Below are positions 1-8,851 of a stretch of DNA of 64,000 nucleotides, piece after piece. A model generated the notes under the pieces. That model saw only the letters and a list, made by a program, of their open reading frames with translations. It ran no database searches and was not told the origin of the DNA. The stretch covers positions 213,589 to 277,588 of the forward strand of contig NZ_KK211039.1 of the NCBI RefSeq assembly GCF_000619885.1. The letters are read 5' to 3'. How positions within the stretch are numbered: the stretch's first letter is position 1; the number at the start of each line of letters is the position of its first letter. Both the position numbers and the translations under genes were made by a program. The DNA comes from Balneatrix alpica DSM 16621 (GTDB lineage Bacteria > Pseudomonadota > Gammaproteobacteria > Pseudomonadales > Balneatricaceae).

Positions 1-671
1 TGGATTATGCCGATCAGGCTGCTGCATTAGCGACTGCAGCCCGTTTAGATCCCCAACTGTGCCGGGTTAAGGTCGGTAAAGAGCTATTTACCGCTGCAGG
101 GCCGGCGGTGGTAGAAGCGCTGCAACGGCAGGGCTTTGAGGTTTTTCTGGATCTGAAATTTCACGATATTCCCAACACGGTGGCCATGGCGGTAAAAGCC
201 GCGGCGGAGTTGGGGGTGTGGATGGTCAATGTGCACGCCAGCGGCGGACGTAGAATGCTGGAAGCAGCGCGTAACGAGCTAGATAAAAGACAAGGCAACA
301 AGCCATTGCTGATTGCGGTGACGGTGCTGACCAGCATGGAGCAGGCAGATCTAGCTGATATCGGTTTAGATATTGAACCTCAGCAGCAGGTGAAGCGCTT
401 AGCCGCATTGACCGCAGCGGCTGGTTTGGATGGGGTCGTGTGTTCGGCACAGGAGTCCAGCCTGCTGAAGGCCGAACTGGGATCGGCATTTAAACTGGTG
501 ACTCCTGGAATCCGCCCTGCAGGTTCTGCTGCTGGTGATCAGCGCCGGATTATGACACCGGCTGAAGCCCTTGCAGCAGGTAGTGATTATCTGGTGATTG
601 GACGTCCTATTACCCAGGCGTCTGAACCTGTGCAGGTGTTGGCGCAGATTCAAGCGAGTCTGGGGCTGTAA
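1..671 (+). CDS. pyrF: Orotidine 5'-phosphate decarboxylase, 5' end cut off
   Basis: Decarboxylates OMP to UMP in the last step of pyrimidine synthesis, in the cytoplasm. The reading frame is open from base 3, and the start codon lies before the window. The catalytic segment [11 protein letters not shown] is present (K and D of the D-x-K-x-x-D family motif), preceded by a KVGKELF strand and followed near the C-terminus by TPGIRP and YLVIGRPI, the phosphate-binding end of the TIM barrel. About 223 residues are visible of the usual 230-240, so only a few are missing. A strong terminator follows directly. Confidence 0.96.
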   Translation, partial: DYADQAAALATAARLDPQLCRVKVGKELFTAAGPAVVEALQRQGFEVFLDLKFHDIPNTVAMAVKAAAELGVWMVNVHASGGRRMLEAARNELDKRQGNKPLLIAVTVLTSMEQADLADIGLDIEPQQQVKRLAALTAAAGLDGVVCSAQESSLLKAELGSAFKLVTPGIRPAGSAAGDQRRIMTPAEALAAGSDYLVIGRPITQASEPVQVLAQIQASLGL

Positions 672-697
672 TCCAGCCTCCTCTTCTACTTGTGATA

Positions 698-731
698 ACA
701 GGCGCAGGATTGACCCTTGCGCCTGTTTTTT
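698..731 (+). terminator. Rho-independent terminator after pyrF
   Basis: Arms ACAGGCGCA and TGCGCCTGT form a perfect 9-bp stem with an 11-nt loop, followed by six T. The T-run overlaps the stop codon of the convergent gene at 730, so pyrF transcripts stop at the edge of the leftward unit. Confidence 0.9.
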
Positions 732-1566
732 AGTGCTGTTCCAGCAGTTGTGGCGATTGTCCCTGGGGCTGTTGAACCTGTAGTTGCAAGTCATGCAGCC
801 GCTGCCGGGTGCTTTGTAAGAGTGCGTCGATGACCTGGGTGGCCTGCTGAAATAGGTGTTCCCCCTCCAGTCGCGTGCTGGCATTTTGACCCAGTTGTTC
901 AATGACGAGCAACAGCTGATCAATATCGCGCTGTAGGCTGTGCTCAAGCGCGGCCTGCTCACTCAGACGACGACTGCGCGCCAGTAACAGGCAGAGGGTT
1001 AGTCTTAATAGCGCAGGGCGTTTGCTGTCGTTGGCCGCCTGGCTGCCCAGGGCACGTAGCTGGCCCAGACATTCAGCCAGTTCTGGTAACACTTGCAGGG
1101 TGGCTAGCGCCTGTTGACGTACCCAGGGTTGCGGATGGCTGGTTAAACCATGCAGATCGGCGATGCGCCAAACCATGTCGAGTAAGCGGTTGATCAGCCC
1201 GGTATGGCAATGAAAACTATCCTGCAGACTGAGCTGGCCATCCTGTTGGCATAGGGAATGCCAATCCGCGCACCATTGTGGCCAGATCTGTGGCAAGGAT
1301 TCCAACATCGCCGGGTCGATCTGGCGGACGATACGCTCCAGCTGTTGGCGAACATCGAGTAATTGTGCACGTACCGGGCGACCATTCAGCAGATTACGCT
1401 CCAGACCACGATGCTGCTGCAGCAAGCGCAGGCTTTCTAGCAGGCTCTGCACCTGATCTAATCCTTGTAACCGTAATGAGCGCAGCTTGTGTTGCTGTCG
1501 GCCTTGATAAATCAGGGTGCTTAGCAGTAGCAAAACCAGGGTCGTGAGGATCAGACTCAAGGTCAT
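730..1566 (-). CDS. Membrane-anchored NIT-like (nitrate/nitrite sensing) protein
   Basis: 278 residues. An N-terminal membrane segment (about residues 3-19) is followed by an almost entirely helical Leu/Gln/Arg-rich domain. Helix 1 carries LRLLQQHRGLERN, which resembles the LQ-x-ERG signature of NIT nitrate/nitrite-sensing domains as in Klebsiella NasR. No enzymatic or signalling domain follows. The ATG at 1566 is chosen because AAGGAG lies just upstream and the preceding gene stops 1 bp away, so it is co-transcribed with, and probably coupled to, the chemoreceptor gene. I infer that it supplies ligand sensing to that receptor or to NasT. The NIT assignment rests on motif and position beside nitrate genes, not on a profile search. 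Confidence 0.55.
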   Translation of the reverse strand: MTLSLILTTLVLLLLSTLIYQGRQQHKLRSLRLQGLDQVQSLLESLRLLQQHRGLERNLLNGRPVRAQLLDVRQQLERIVRQIDPAMLESLPQIWPQWCADWHSLCQQDGQLSLQDSFHCHTGLINRLLDMVWRIADLHGLTSHPQPWVRQQALATLQVLPELAECLGQLRALGSQAANDSKRPALLRLTLCLLLARSRRLSEQAALEHSLQRDIDQLLLVIEQLGQNASTRLEGEHLFQQATQVIDALLQSTRQRLHDLQLQVQQPQGQSPQLLEQH

Positions 1567-1567
1567 A

Positions 1568-2725
1568 TTAAGGCTCCTTAAACTGGTTGAGGCGTTGCGA
1601 CAGCTGGCGTAAATAGCCAATCATGTCGAGGGTATCCTGTAGGTGAGCATTGAGTTGTTCGGCGACCTCCGCCAGTTCCAGGAAGCGTTGTTGATTATCC
1701 TGACTGGCTAAGCGGTGCTCGCGAATGGCTTGGTGTGACAGGGTAGCCTGCAGCAGGCTTTGCTTAGCATCCTCACTCAGGCTGCCAAGATCCTCGGCCA
1801 ACTGTTGGGTATGGAGGACGCATTGGTTTAAATCCAGACGGCTGTGTTTTAGCTCGGCATCAACCTGATGCACATCCTCGGCCAGGCTGTTGGTGAGCTG
1901 GCGGATATCCCGGGAGGCCTGATCAGAGTGCTGCGCCAGGGAGCGCACCTCGGCGGCAACCACTGCAAACCCCCGCCCGGCATCACCGGCACGGGCGGCC
2001 TCAATGGCGGCATTCAGTGCCAGGAGGTTGATTTGTGCTGCGACCCCTTCGATGACTTCGGCAAAACCACGAATCGCTTCGGTATGCTGAGCCAGCTGAC
2101 CCATGGCCTGTTCCAGCTGCTGCAGGCGCTGCGATACCTGTTCCATTTGCTGTTGACTCTGCTGGGCGTAAGCGAAGCCCTCCTGGCTATACGCATGGGT
2201 ATGACTGGCGCGCTCGCGGCTTTGCTCGGCCATATCCGCCAGGCTATTGACGCTGACCTCCATCTGCTCACTGGAGCTGACTAAGGTGCCCAGCGCATCC
2301 TGCTGACGTAAATGCAACTGTTCGACTTCGGCGGAGGCCTGTTCGAGTAATGCAGCGCTTTGGGCCGTTTCAAGAGCTAATTGGCTAATTAACTCTTGAT
2401 TACGCTGCAAGCGGCGGGTGTGTTCATTAAAGCCTTGGGTCAGGGTGCGGCGATCGGGTTCAAGTGCCTCTAATGGACGAATATGCGGAGCTTTAAGCCA
2501 GGCATGTAAGTGCTCCCGTTGGTTGGCCAGGCCGGCTAATAGCAGGATGCTGAGCAGGCAAGTCAGTACCAGCAAACTCAATCCCAGCGCTTGGCTGATA
2601 GGCCAGCTACTGAGGGCTAATGCCAATAAGGTCAATAGGGTGAGTGCCTGAGTCCAGCGTTTGGGATTGAGTGCCTGGATCAGGATGGCACTCAGGCTCT
2701 GGGGGAGAGACATTAGCCTTAGCAT
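1568..2725 (-). CDS. Methyl-accepting chemotaxis protein without a sensor domain
   Basis: 385 residues. Two closely spaced membrane segments (about residues 27-70) are joined by only a few polar residues, so there is no periplasmic ligand domain. A coiled coil and the MCP signalling domain follow, with the conserved hairpin tip [26 protein letters not shown] region (about residues 225-255). Start ATG 2725 is chosen for AAAGGA 9 bp upstream; an in-frame start at 2770 has no such site. It is the first gene of a two-gene leftward unit with the NIT-like protein and is divergent from nasT. It likely signals to CheA/CheW encoded elsewhere. The stimulus is inferred (nitrate/nitrite) from the partner. 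Confidence 0.85.
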   Translation of the reverse strand: MLRLMSLPQSLSAILIQALNPKRWTQALTLLTLLALALSSWPISQALGLSLLVLTCLLSILLLAGLANQREHLHAWLKAPHIRPLEALEPDRRTLTQGFNEHTRRLQRNQELISQLALETAQSAALLEQASAEVEQLHLRQQDALGTLVSSSEQMEVSVNSLADMAEQSRERASHTHAYSQEGFAYAQQSQQQMEQVSQRLQQLEQAMGQLAQHTEAIRGFAEVIEGVAAQINLLALNAAIEAARAGDAGRGFAVVAAEVRSLAQHSDQASRDIRQLTNSLAEDVHQVDAELKHSRLDLNQCVLHTQQLAEDLGSLSEDAKQSLLQATLSHQAIREHRLASQDNQQRFLELAEVAEQLNAHLQDTLDMIGYLRQLSQRLNQFKEP

Positions 2726-2875
2726 GGAAGCATCCTTTATCGATCGAACAACGCGATGGCGATAGCACAACAGGGGCTATGGCCGATCACGGGGTAGCTA
2801 CCAGCAGAAAGCGTGCCAGTTTAAAGGGGCTGTTTTAGCGGTTAGGTGGCGGGTAGTGAGTGTAAATGGTGCACC

Positions 2876-2892
2876 TGCACAATCGGCGTGCA
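2876..2892. promoter_or_regulatory. NtrC-type binding site upstream of nasT
   Basis: TGCAC-N7-GTGCA, a perfect match to the NtrC half-site arrangement. An adjoining palindrome GGTGCACC (2868-2875) may be part of a second site. It lies about 175 bp upstream of the sigma-54 promoter, a normal enhancer distance. Confidence 0.65.
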
Positions 2893-3051
2893 CCAGCTTA
2901 GACAGGGGAGGAGGGGTAGGCCATACCAGGCAGGTACTAAAAAACAGCACTCAGTGGCCTGTTAAGTAGCTCAGTAAAAAATGGCTAAGCCTGATGGTTC
3001 CTGGCATAGCAGGATGCTGTGCAACTGATACAGCAGGGCTGAATTTAGTCT

Positions 3052-3067
3052 TGGCACAGGGGTTGCA
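3052..3067 (+). promoter_or_regulatory. Sigma-54 promoter of nasT-nrtABD
   Basis: TGGCACAGGGGTTGCA: the GG (3053-3054) and GC (3065-3066) dinucleotides are exactly 10 bp apart, and both -24 (TGGCAC) and -12 (TTGCA) elements match the consensus. The predicted transcript starts near 3078, about 30 bp before the nasT ATG. Confidence 0.85.
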
Positions 3068-3108
3068 ATGCTAGTGGCAGTGATCACTGCAGTACCAGGA
3101 ATGCCAGT

Positions 3109-3711
3109 ATGCAAGATAGCAAGCCTAGCGCGGCTGCCAGGGTATTAATTATTGATGATGAGCGTGGCCGTTCGGCCATGTTGGAGCAGGCCTTGGCCGA
3201 CCAGGGCTACACCGTGGTGGGACGTATCCGTACCGGCCTGGGATTGCTTAAGGCGGTGGATGACATTCAACCGGATATCATCATCATCGATATTAATGCG
3301 CCGGATCGTGACATCCTGGAACACATGTCCATGTTGCATAAGCACCTGCCTAAGCCGGTGGTGATGTTTGCTGAGGATGATCGTCCTGAAGTGATTGAAA
3401 GTGCCATCAGGGCGGGGGTCAGTGCTTATGTGGTGGATGGTATGCAGCCTAAGCGGGTGCGTTCCATTCTGCAGGTCGCAACGGCGCGATTCCGGGAATA
3501 CCGGGCATTGCAGGATGAGTTGGAGAAAACCCGCGACCAGCTGGAGTCCAGGCGTATCGTGGATAAGGCCAAAGGCCTGTTGATGAAACACAAAGGCATG
3601 GATGAAGACGAGGCGTACAAAGCCTTGCGGTCGATGGCCATGAGTTCAAACCGCAAACTGGTCGATGTGGCACGCAGTGTCACCCAGGTACTGGAGCTGT
3701 TGAATACTTAA
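3109..3711 (+). CDS. nasT: ANTAR-domain antiterminator response regulator NasT
   Basis: 200 residues. An N-terminal receiver domain (about 10-125) has the acidic pair in IIDDERG, the phospho-acceptor region IIIDINAPD and a Lys in the MQPKRV segment. A helical linker (126-145) leads to the ANTAR RNA-binding domain (about 140-196: VDKAKGLLMKHKGMDEDEAY, then LRSMAM). NasT binds two-hairpin leaders of nitrate assimilation mRNAs and blocks a terminator; matching leaders stand before nrtA, the MFS porter and nasB in this window. It is the first gene of a sigma-54 unit; the first leader lies between it and nrtA. The usual antagonist NasS is not adjacent. Confidence 0.92.
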   Translation: MQDSKPSAAARVLIIDDERGRSAMLEQALADQGYTVVGRIRTGLGLLKAVDDIQPDIIIIDINAPDRDILEHMSMLHKHLPKPVVMFAEDDRPEVIESAIRAGVSAYVVDGMQPKRVRSILQVATARFREYRALQDELEKTRDQLESRRIVDKAKGLLMKHKGMDEDEAYKALRSMAMSSNRKLVDVARSVTQVLELLNT

Positions 3712-3770
3712 GTAGACAAGAAAACGAGAAAACAGTGCGGATAGGTTGGCAAGGCTTGCCTGCTTATCCC

Positions 3771-3822
3771 GAACAAGGGCGTTCACAACAAGGCAGGTTG
3801 CCTTGCCGTGAACGCCTTTTTT
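3771..3822 (+). promoter_or_regulatory. NasT (ANTAR) antitermination leader 1, upstream of nrtA
   Basis: A hairpin GAAC-AAGGGC-GTTC (3771-3784) has a hexaloop with A at position 1 and G at position 4, the ANTAR target signature. Its loop and 3' arm are shared with the 5' arm of a terminator: GGCGTTCAC pairs with GTGAACGCC (3808-3816), with an inner AAGGCA/TGCCTT stem, followed by six T. The two structures exclude each other. A longer imperfect hairpin at 3739-3769 (GGATA ... TATCC) may be the first ANTAR stem, but its apical loop is not a clean hexaloop. Confidence 0.85.
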
Positions 3823-3858
3823 ATTGCCTGAAACTTACCCAAGCAAGGGAGTCTAGCT

Positions 3859-5256
3859 ATGCAAGATAAATGCAAAATGACACGTCGCCAGTTGTTACAG
3901 GCCTCAACCACCTTGGCAGGAGGAGCCATGATGATGGGTGCCGCCCCCAGCTTTTTACGATCCGCCGCCTATGCTGCTGGCTCGGAAGGGCTTGAAAAAA
4001 CCGACTTAACCCTGGGTTTTATTCCACTGACTGACTGTGCTCCCATTGTGGTGGCATATGAGAAAGGCTTCTTTAAAAAGTATGGCTTGAACGTCACCCC
4101 CTCCAAAGAGGCATCCTGGGCCAATATTCGCGACAAGGTCACCATTGGTGAGCTGGATGGTGCGCACATGTTGGCGGGGATGCCGATTGCCTCCACCCTG
4201 GGGGTGGGCGCGGTGGCAAAGCCCACCATTACCGCCTTCAGCATGGATTTAAACGGCAATGCCATTACGGTCTCCAATGAGCTCTATGAGCGGATGCTGG
4301 AGGCCGATCCTGCCGCCATGCAGGAGTCCCCTGTCTCTGCCCGCGCATTGAAAAAGGTGATCGATGCGGATAAAGCAGCCGGCAAAGAGCCGATGACCTG
4401 GGCCATGGTGTTTCCGGTATCCACCCACAACTACGAGCTGCGCTACTGGATGGCCTCAGCCGGGATCGATCCTGATAACGATGTGCGCCTGATTGTGATT
4501 CCGCCGCCGCAGATGGTGGCAAACCTGCGGGCGAAAAACATCGTTGGTTACTGTGTCGGTGAGCCCTGGAACGAGCGGGCGGTGAAGCTGGGTATCGGTC
4601 GTACCCTGATCACCAATTATGAAATCTGGAATAACAATCCAGAAAAGGTATTTGGGGTAAATCAAGAATGGGCAGACAAGTATCCCAATACTCATAAAGC
4701 CCTGCTAATGGCGTTGATTGAAGCCGCGCAGTGGATGGATAAACCAGAAAACCGCATGGAAGTGGTGAAAATTATTAGTCAGAAATCCTACGTGAATGCG
4801 CCGGAAGAAGTGGTGAAAATGTCGATGACCGGCACCTTCCACTATGCCGCCAACGATCAGCCCAAGCCGCTGCCGGATTTCAACGTGTTCTTCCGTTATG
4901 CCGCGACCTTCCCCTGGCGTTCCCATGCCGAGTGGTTCATCACCCAGATGTACCGCTGGGGACAGATTGAGCAAGTGATCAATATCCGTGAGGCTGCCGC
5001 GCAAATTTATCGCCCTGATCTTTATCGGGAAGCGGCGAAGGAGCTGGGTATCGCCTATCCGCTGGTGGATCACAAGCAGGAGGGGAACAACAGCTTAAAT
5101 TGGCAGCTGACGGATGCCAGCGCGCCTATTCAAATGGGAGCGGATCGTTTCTTCGATGGCAAAACTTTCAACCCGGCGGACTTGGTGGGTTATATCGACA
5201 GCTTTGCCATTAAGAAGCTGGCGGTCGATCTGGCGGCATTGAAAGCGGCCAATTAA
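3859..5256 (+). CDS. nrtA: Nitrate/nitrite ABC transporter substrate-binding protein NrtA
   Basis: 465 residues of the CmpA/NrtA family, binding nitrate or nitrite outside the inner membrane for the importer. The N-terminus has a Tat signal (TRRQLLQAS followed by a hydrophobic stretch, and an AYAA cleavage region near residue 40). The mature part opens with LTLGFIPLTDCAPIVVAYEKGFF, the typical first lobe, and contains the GYCVGEPWNERAV segment. The Tat signal and the permease/ATPase neighbours argue that it is the transport protein rather than cytoplasmic NasS. A GGGAG site lies 9 bp before the ATG. Transcription must pass leader 1. Confidence 0.93.
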   Translation: MQDKCKMTRRQLLQASTTLAGGAMMMGAAPSFLRSAAYAAGSEGLEKTDLTLGFIPLTDCAPIVVAYEKGFFKKYGLNVTPSKEASWANIRDKVTIGELDGAHMLAGMPIASTLGVGAVAKPTITAFSMDLNGNAITVSNELYERMLEADPAAMQESPVSARALKKVIDADKAAGKEPMTWAMVFPVSTHNYELRYWMASAGIDPDNDVRLIVIPPPQMVANLRAKNIVGYCVGEPWNERAVKLGIGRTLITNYEIWNNNPEKVFGVNQEWADKYPNTHKALLMALIEAAQWMDKPENRMEVVKIISQKSYVNAPEEVVKMSMTGTFHYAANDQPKPLPDFNVFFRYAATFPWRSHAEWFITQMYRWGQIEQVINIREAAAQIYRPDLYREAAKELGIAYPLVDHKQEGNNSLNWQLTDASAPIQMGADRFFDGKTFNPADLVGYIDSFAIKKLAVDLAALKAAN

Positions 5257-5374
5257 TCCACTGTCACGGGGGCTGTGGTGAAGGATAGCCGACAGCGCCC
5301 CACACATTTTGCTCAGCCAGGTGCCGAGGCAGCCTGCGCTGAGCCTGACCAGATTGGTAGGATGAGAGGTAACG

Positions 5375-6295
5375 ATGAGCACCCTAGAGCACTCAGGGAT
5401 CGCCAAGCTGGCTACCCTGGCCACCACCCCGACAAATAAAGTACCTGTTAACGCTGCCGCACAGACAAAGTCCGAAGAAAGATTTGCGGAGGACAAGCGT
5501 TTTGAGCAGATGCTGGAGTCCATGCGCCCCCTGCTGCAGAGTTTGATTTTGCCATTTTTGACCTTTGCCGGATTGGTCCTGATCTGGGTGATGGTACAGC
5601 AACACCTGGCCACCGATTTGCCCACCCCGGCACAAGTGTGGCAACAGAGCCTGGAGCTGTTTGCCGATCCTTTTTATCAAGCAGGCCCCAATGATATGGG
5701 CATTGGCTGGCAAGTTCTGTATTCGTTAGGACGGGTCATGCTGGGCTTTGGGCTGGCGGTACTGGTGGGTATCCCCGTGGGTTTTTTAATGGGGATGAGT
5801 CCGGTGTGCAAACGCGCCTGGTTGCCCTTGGTACAGATTCTGCGGCCGGTATCACCGCTGGCCTGGCTGCCTATCGGCCTGTTGTTGTTTAAAGCAGTCG
5901 ACCCCTCCGCCATCTTTGTCATCTTTATCACCGCGATCTGGCCGGTCATTGTCAATACGGCTGCCGGCGTCGAGGCGATCCCCAATGACTATATGAACGT
6001 TGCCCGGGTGTTACGGCTGGGGCGGCTGGAAATTGCGCGACGCATTCTGATTCCAGCAACCCTGCCGGCCATCATCACCGGTATGAAGTTATCACTGGGG
6101 GTAGCCTGGATGGTGATCGTTGCTGCAGAGATGCTGACCGGCGGCATTGGCATTGGCTTCTACATTTGGGACGAGTGGAACAACCTCAATGTCAGCTCCA
6201 TTATTGTCGCTATCCTGATTATCGGGGTGGTGGGAATCCTGCTGGAGAGCCTGATGAGTGGGTTGGAGCGTCGCTTCAACTACAACAGCCACTAA
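5375..6295 (+). CDS. nrtB: Nitrate ABC transporter permease NrtB
   Basis: 306 residues. A polar N-terminal tail of about 50 residues precedes a membrane segment (about 53-70), followed by the BPD_transp_1 core with further helices. The EAA-type coupling loop is visible in the region VARVLRLGRLEIARRILIPATLPAIITG (about 208-235). It forms the membrane channel with NrtA and the downstream ATPase. The gap to nrtA is 118 bp without a terminator, so the genes are probably co-transcribed. Confidence 0.93.
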   Translation: MSTLEHSGIAKLATLATTPTNKVPVNAAAQTKSEERFAEDKRFEQMLESMRPLLQSLILPFLTFAGLVLIWVMVQQHLATDLPTPAQVWQQSLELFADPFYQAGPNDMGIGWQVLYSLGRVMLGFGLAVLVGIPVGFLMGMSPVCKRAWLPLVQILRPVSPLAWLPIGLLLFKAVDPSAIFVIFITAIWPVIVNTAAGVEAIPNDYMNVARVLRLGRLEIARRILIPATLPAIITGMKLSLGVAWMVIVAAEMLTGGIGIGFYIWDEWNNLNVSSIIVAILIIGVVGILLESLMSGLERRFNYNSH

Positions 6296-6320
6296 GAAGT
6301 GAGCGGTTAAGGAGAGTGAG

Positions 6321-7115
6321 ATGGCAAGTTTTCTGAGTTTGGAACAGGTCGGTATCTGCTTTAACAGCCAAAGTGGCAGTTTCCGAGCGTTGCAGGATGT
6401 GAATCTGAAAATTGAGCAGGGTGAGTTTGTCTCCATCATTGGTCACTCCGGCTGCGGTAAATCCACGGTATTGAATATTGTCGGAGGTTTGCTGGAGTCA
6501 AGCGAAGGAGGGGTCATACTGGAAGGGAAAGAAATCCGTGAGCCTGGGCCGGATCGCGCCATCGTGTTTCAGAACCATTCGCTTTTACCCTGGTTGAGTG
6601 TTTACGACAATGTGCGGATGGCGGTGGATAAGGTCTTTACCGCCAGTAAGAGTGCCAGTGAGCGGGACGAGTGGACTCGTCATAACCTCAAACTGGTACA
6701 GATGGATCATGCTTTGGATAAGCGCCCGCACGAAATCTCCGGGGGAATGAAACAACGGGTAGGCATTGCCCGGGCTTTGGCCATGCAACCCAAGGTATTG
6801 TTGATGGATGAACCCTTTGGCGCACTGGATGCCCTGACTCGGGCCCACTTGCAGGATGCGTTGATGGAGATTCAGGCCAGCCTGAATAACACCGTGATCA
6901 TGATTACCCACGATGTGGATGAGGCGGTGCTGTTGTCGGATCGGATTGTAATGATGACCAATGGCCCAGCCGCCACCATCGGCGAGGTGTTAAGGGTACA
7001 GCTGGAGCGCCCCCGTCAGCGCCTGCAGTTAGCGGCAAGCGAGGCCTACAGTCACTACCGGGCTGAAGTGATTCGCTTCCTCTATGAGCGTCAGCGCAAG
7101 CCATCTGCGGCTTAA
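6321..7115 (+). CDS. nrtD: Nitrate ABC transporter ATP-binding protein
   Basis: 264 residues. It carries Walker [10 protein letters not shown] (about residue 41), the ABC signature ISGGMKQR (about 140), Walker [17 protein letters not shown] and the switch His in [10 protein letters not shown]. Length and single-domain form fit NrtD/TauB/SsuB-type ATPases; the C-terminal substrate-binding extension of cyanobacterial NrtC is absent. Last gene of the nasT-nrtABD unit. Confidence 0.92.
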   Translation: MASFLSLEQVGICFNSQSGSFRALQDVNLKIEQGEFVSIIGHSGCGKSTVLNIVGGLLESSEGGVILEGKEIREPGPDRAIVFQNHSLLPWLSVYDNVRMAVDKVFTASKSASERDEWTRHNLKLVQMDHALDKRPHEISGGMKQRVGIARALAMQPKVLLMDEPFGALDALTRAHLQDALMEIQASLNNTVIMITHDVDEAVLLSDRIVMMTNGPAATIGEVLRVQLERPRQRLQLAASEAYSHYRAEVIRFLYERQRKPSAA

Positions 7116-7203
7116 CCGAGGTTTGTCCTCCTTAGCTCGGCCTTGCGCCGGACTAGGGAGGGCGCTAAGGTGCTTGCCTGCCCTTGGTTAAGGTAGTAAA
7201 CGG

Positions 7204-7860
7204 ATGCTGGACTTTGCGCAATTTCGTGCCTGTATTTTTGATTTTGATGGTGTCTTGGTGGATTCCGAACCCGTGCATGCGGAGGCAAAGGCACTGACGC
7301 TGGAGCAGTATCAACTGCAATGTCCGCCTGGAAGTGTACAGGCGTTTGTCGGGCGGCCGGATTCAGCTTATTTCGAATGGTTGGCTGAGCAGATGACCTT
7401 GCCGGTATCGATTGCTACGCTGTTGGAAGAGAAACACCGTTTTTACCAGGCCTTGTGGGATGAAGTGGCCCTGATTGATGGCAGCCTGCACGCTGTACGT
7501 GCGTTACGTCAGCGTTATGGCAAGTTAGGTCTGGTGACCTCGTCAACCCGCCATGATGTTGATTTGATTGCTGGTAAATACCTGTTGCGTCCCTGGTTTG
7601 ATGTCATTGTCACCCGTGACGATTGCACACAGCATAAGCCTGATCCAGCCCCCTATCTGCAGGCTTTATCCCAATTGCAGTTACCGGGCCAGCAGGTGTT
7701 GGTGATTGAGGACACCCCTAACGGCGTCAAGGCGGCGAAAGGGGCGGGTTGCCAAGTATTAGGGCTGACCACCAGCTTTGATGCAGAGGTGTTAGTGCAG
7801 GCCGGGGCAGATGCCTGTCTGGAAAATTATCAGCAGTTACAAACCTGGCTTGCGGCTTAG
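7204..7860 (+). CDS. HAD-superfamily phosphatase of the phosphoglycolate phosphatase/YieH type
   Basis: 218 residues. Motif I is CIFDFDGVLVDSEP (nucleophile and general-acid Asp), motif II LVTSSTR, motif III Lys in QHKPDPAPY, and motif IV VIEDTPNGVKAAKGAG. A C1 helical cap lies between motifs I and II. It should hydrolyse a small sugar or nucleotide phosphate; the substrate cannot be told from sequence. It is convergent with the diguanylate cyclase gene, and the two stop ends overlap by 4 bp. It lies 88 bp after nrtD and has no obvious role in nitrate use. Confidence 0.85.
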   Translation: MLDFAQFRACIFDFDGVLVDSEPVHAEAKALTLEQYQLQCPPGSVQAFVGRPDSAYFEWLAEQMTLPVSIATLLEEKHRFYQALWDEVALIDGSLHAVRALRQRYGKLGLVTSSTRHDVDLIAGKYLLRPWFDVIVTRDDCTQHKPDPAPYLQALSQLQLPGQQVLVIEDTPNGVKAAKGAGCQVLGLTTSFDAEVLVQAGADACLENYQQLQTWLAA

Positions 7861-8798
7861 CCTGACTGTGCCAGCCGCTTAGTGTTGTCATCTCCTTGCC
7901 AAATCAAGCGGTTACGCCCTGCTTGCTTGGCTTCATAGAGACTGCCATCGGCCAGCTGAACGAGGCGTTCCGCATTGACTTGGCGATTGCCGGGTAAACA
8001 GCTGGCGCCTCCTGCACTCAGAGTCAGCCAGGGGTGGGCGCTAATACTTTCATGGGGCAGTTGCAGTTCCTTTACTGCCGCTAGGCACGTTTCTAGCCGT
8101 TGTCGGGCGGTGTTTGCATCACTGCCGGGCAGAACCAGTAAAAACTCTTCGCCACCGTAGCGGGCGACAAAGTCATGTTCACCCTGCAGGTGCTTTTCCA
8201 GGGTTTGTGCCACCTTACTGAGGGCATGGTCGCCAGCAGCATGACCATAGTGGTCGTTGTACTGTTTAAAGTAATCGATATCCAGCATGGCGACGGAGAA
8301 GGGCAGGTGAGCGACCAGGCAGCGCTGCCATTCTTCGGCTAATTTGTCATTAAGGCGACGACGGTTAGCAACGGCAGTGAGGGGATCAATATTGGCCAGC
8401 TCTTCCAACATGCGCCGCTGTTTAGCCAGTTGCAGGTGAAGTTTAATCCGTGCTTTGACAATGGTGGCTTGGAAGGGTTTATGAATATAGTCGCAAGCCC
8501 CTAACTCAAAGCCTTTAATTTCGCTACCCACATCCCCCAGTGCACTGATGAAAATAACCGGAATAGCACTGGTTTCCGCCCGCTGTTGCAGCAGGCGAAT
8601 CACGGTAAAACCGTCCATCTGCGGCATAACAATATCCAACAGAATGAGATCAGGCTTTAATAATGCGGCCTTGGCGAGGGCTTGTTCGCCACTTTTCGCC
8701 AGTACAACCTTAACCTCGTCCCTGAGTAAATCGCTAAGAATTTTAAGGTTGCTCTTTTCATCATCCACAATTAGGACGGTTTGAGCTTGGTTAATCAC
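7857..8798 (-). CDS. Response regulator diguanylate cyclase (REC-GGDEF)
   Basis: 313 residues, GTG start. The receiver domain (about 8-122) has IVDDEKSN and phospho-acceptor DLILLDIVMPQMDG; the GGDEF domain (about 145-300) has an active-site GGEEF in ARYGGEEF and DPLTAVANRR at its start. It should make c-di-GMP when phosphorylated. It follows the giant hybrid kinase by 53 bp on the same strand, so it is the probable output of that kinase. Confidence 0.92.
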   Translation of the reverse strand: MINQAQTVLIVDDEKSNLKILSDLLRDEVKVVLAKSGEQALAKAALLKPDLILLDIVMPQMDGFTVIRLLQQRAETSAIPVIFISALGDVGSEIKGFELGACDYIHKPFQATIVKARIKLHLQLAKQRRMLEELANIDPLTAVANRRRLNDKLAEEWQRCLVAHLPFSVAMLDIDYFKQYNDHYGHAAGDHALSKVAQTLEKHLQGEHDFVARYGGEEFLLVLPGSDANTARQRLETCLAAVKELQLPHESISAHPWLTLSAGGASCLPGNRQVNAERLVQLADGSLYEAKQAGRNRLIWQGDDNTKRLAQSG

Positions 8799-8851
8799 AC
8801 TTTCACTCTTCTTATTAACGGTAAGCCTTTGCCGAGGGGCGCGTGCTTGAC

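Larger units (their letters stand above)
2726..3108. other. Intergenic control region between the chemoreceptor pair and nasT
   Basis: 383 bp with no credible gene. It holds an NtrC-type site at 2876-2892 and a near-consensus sigma-54 promoter at 3052-3067 reading towards nasT. I recognised no clear sigma-70 promoter for the leftward genes. Confidence 0.7.

Noticed and set aside
3739-3769. First ANTAR stem (P1) of leader 1
   Set aside because: The stem forms, but the loop is 3, 5 or 7 nt rather than a clean hexaloop, so it is only mentioned, not called.
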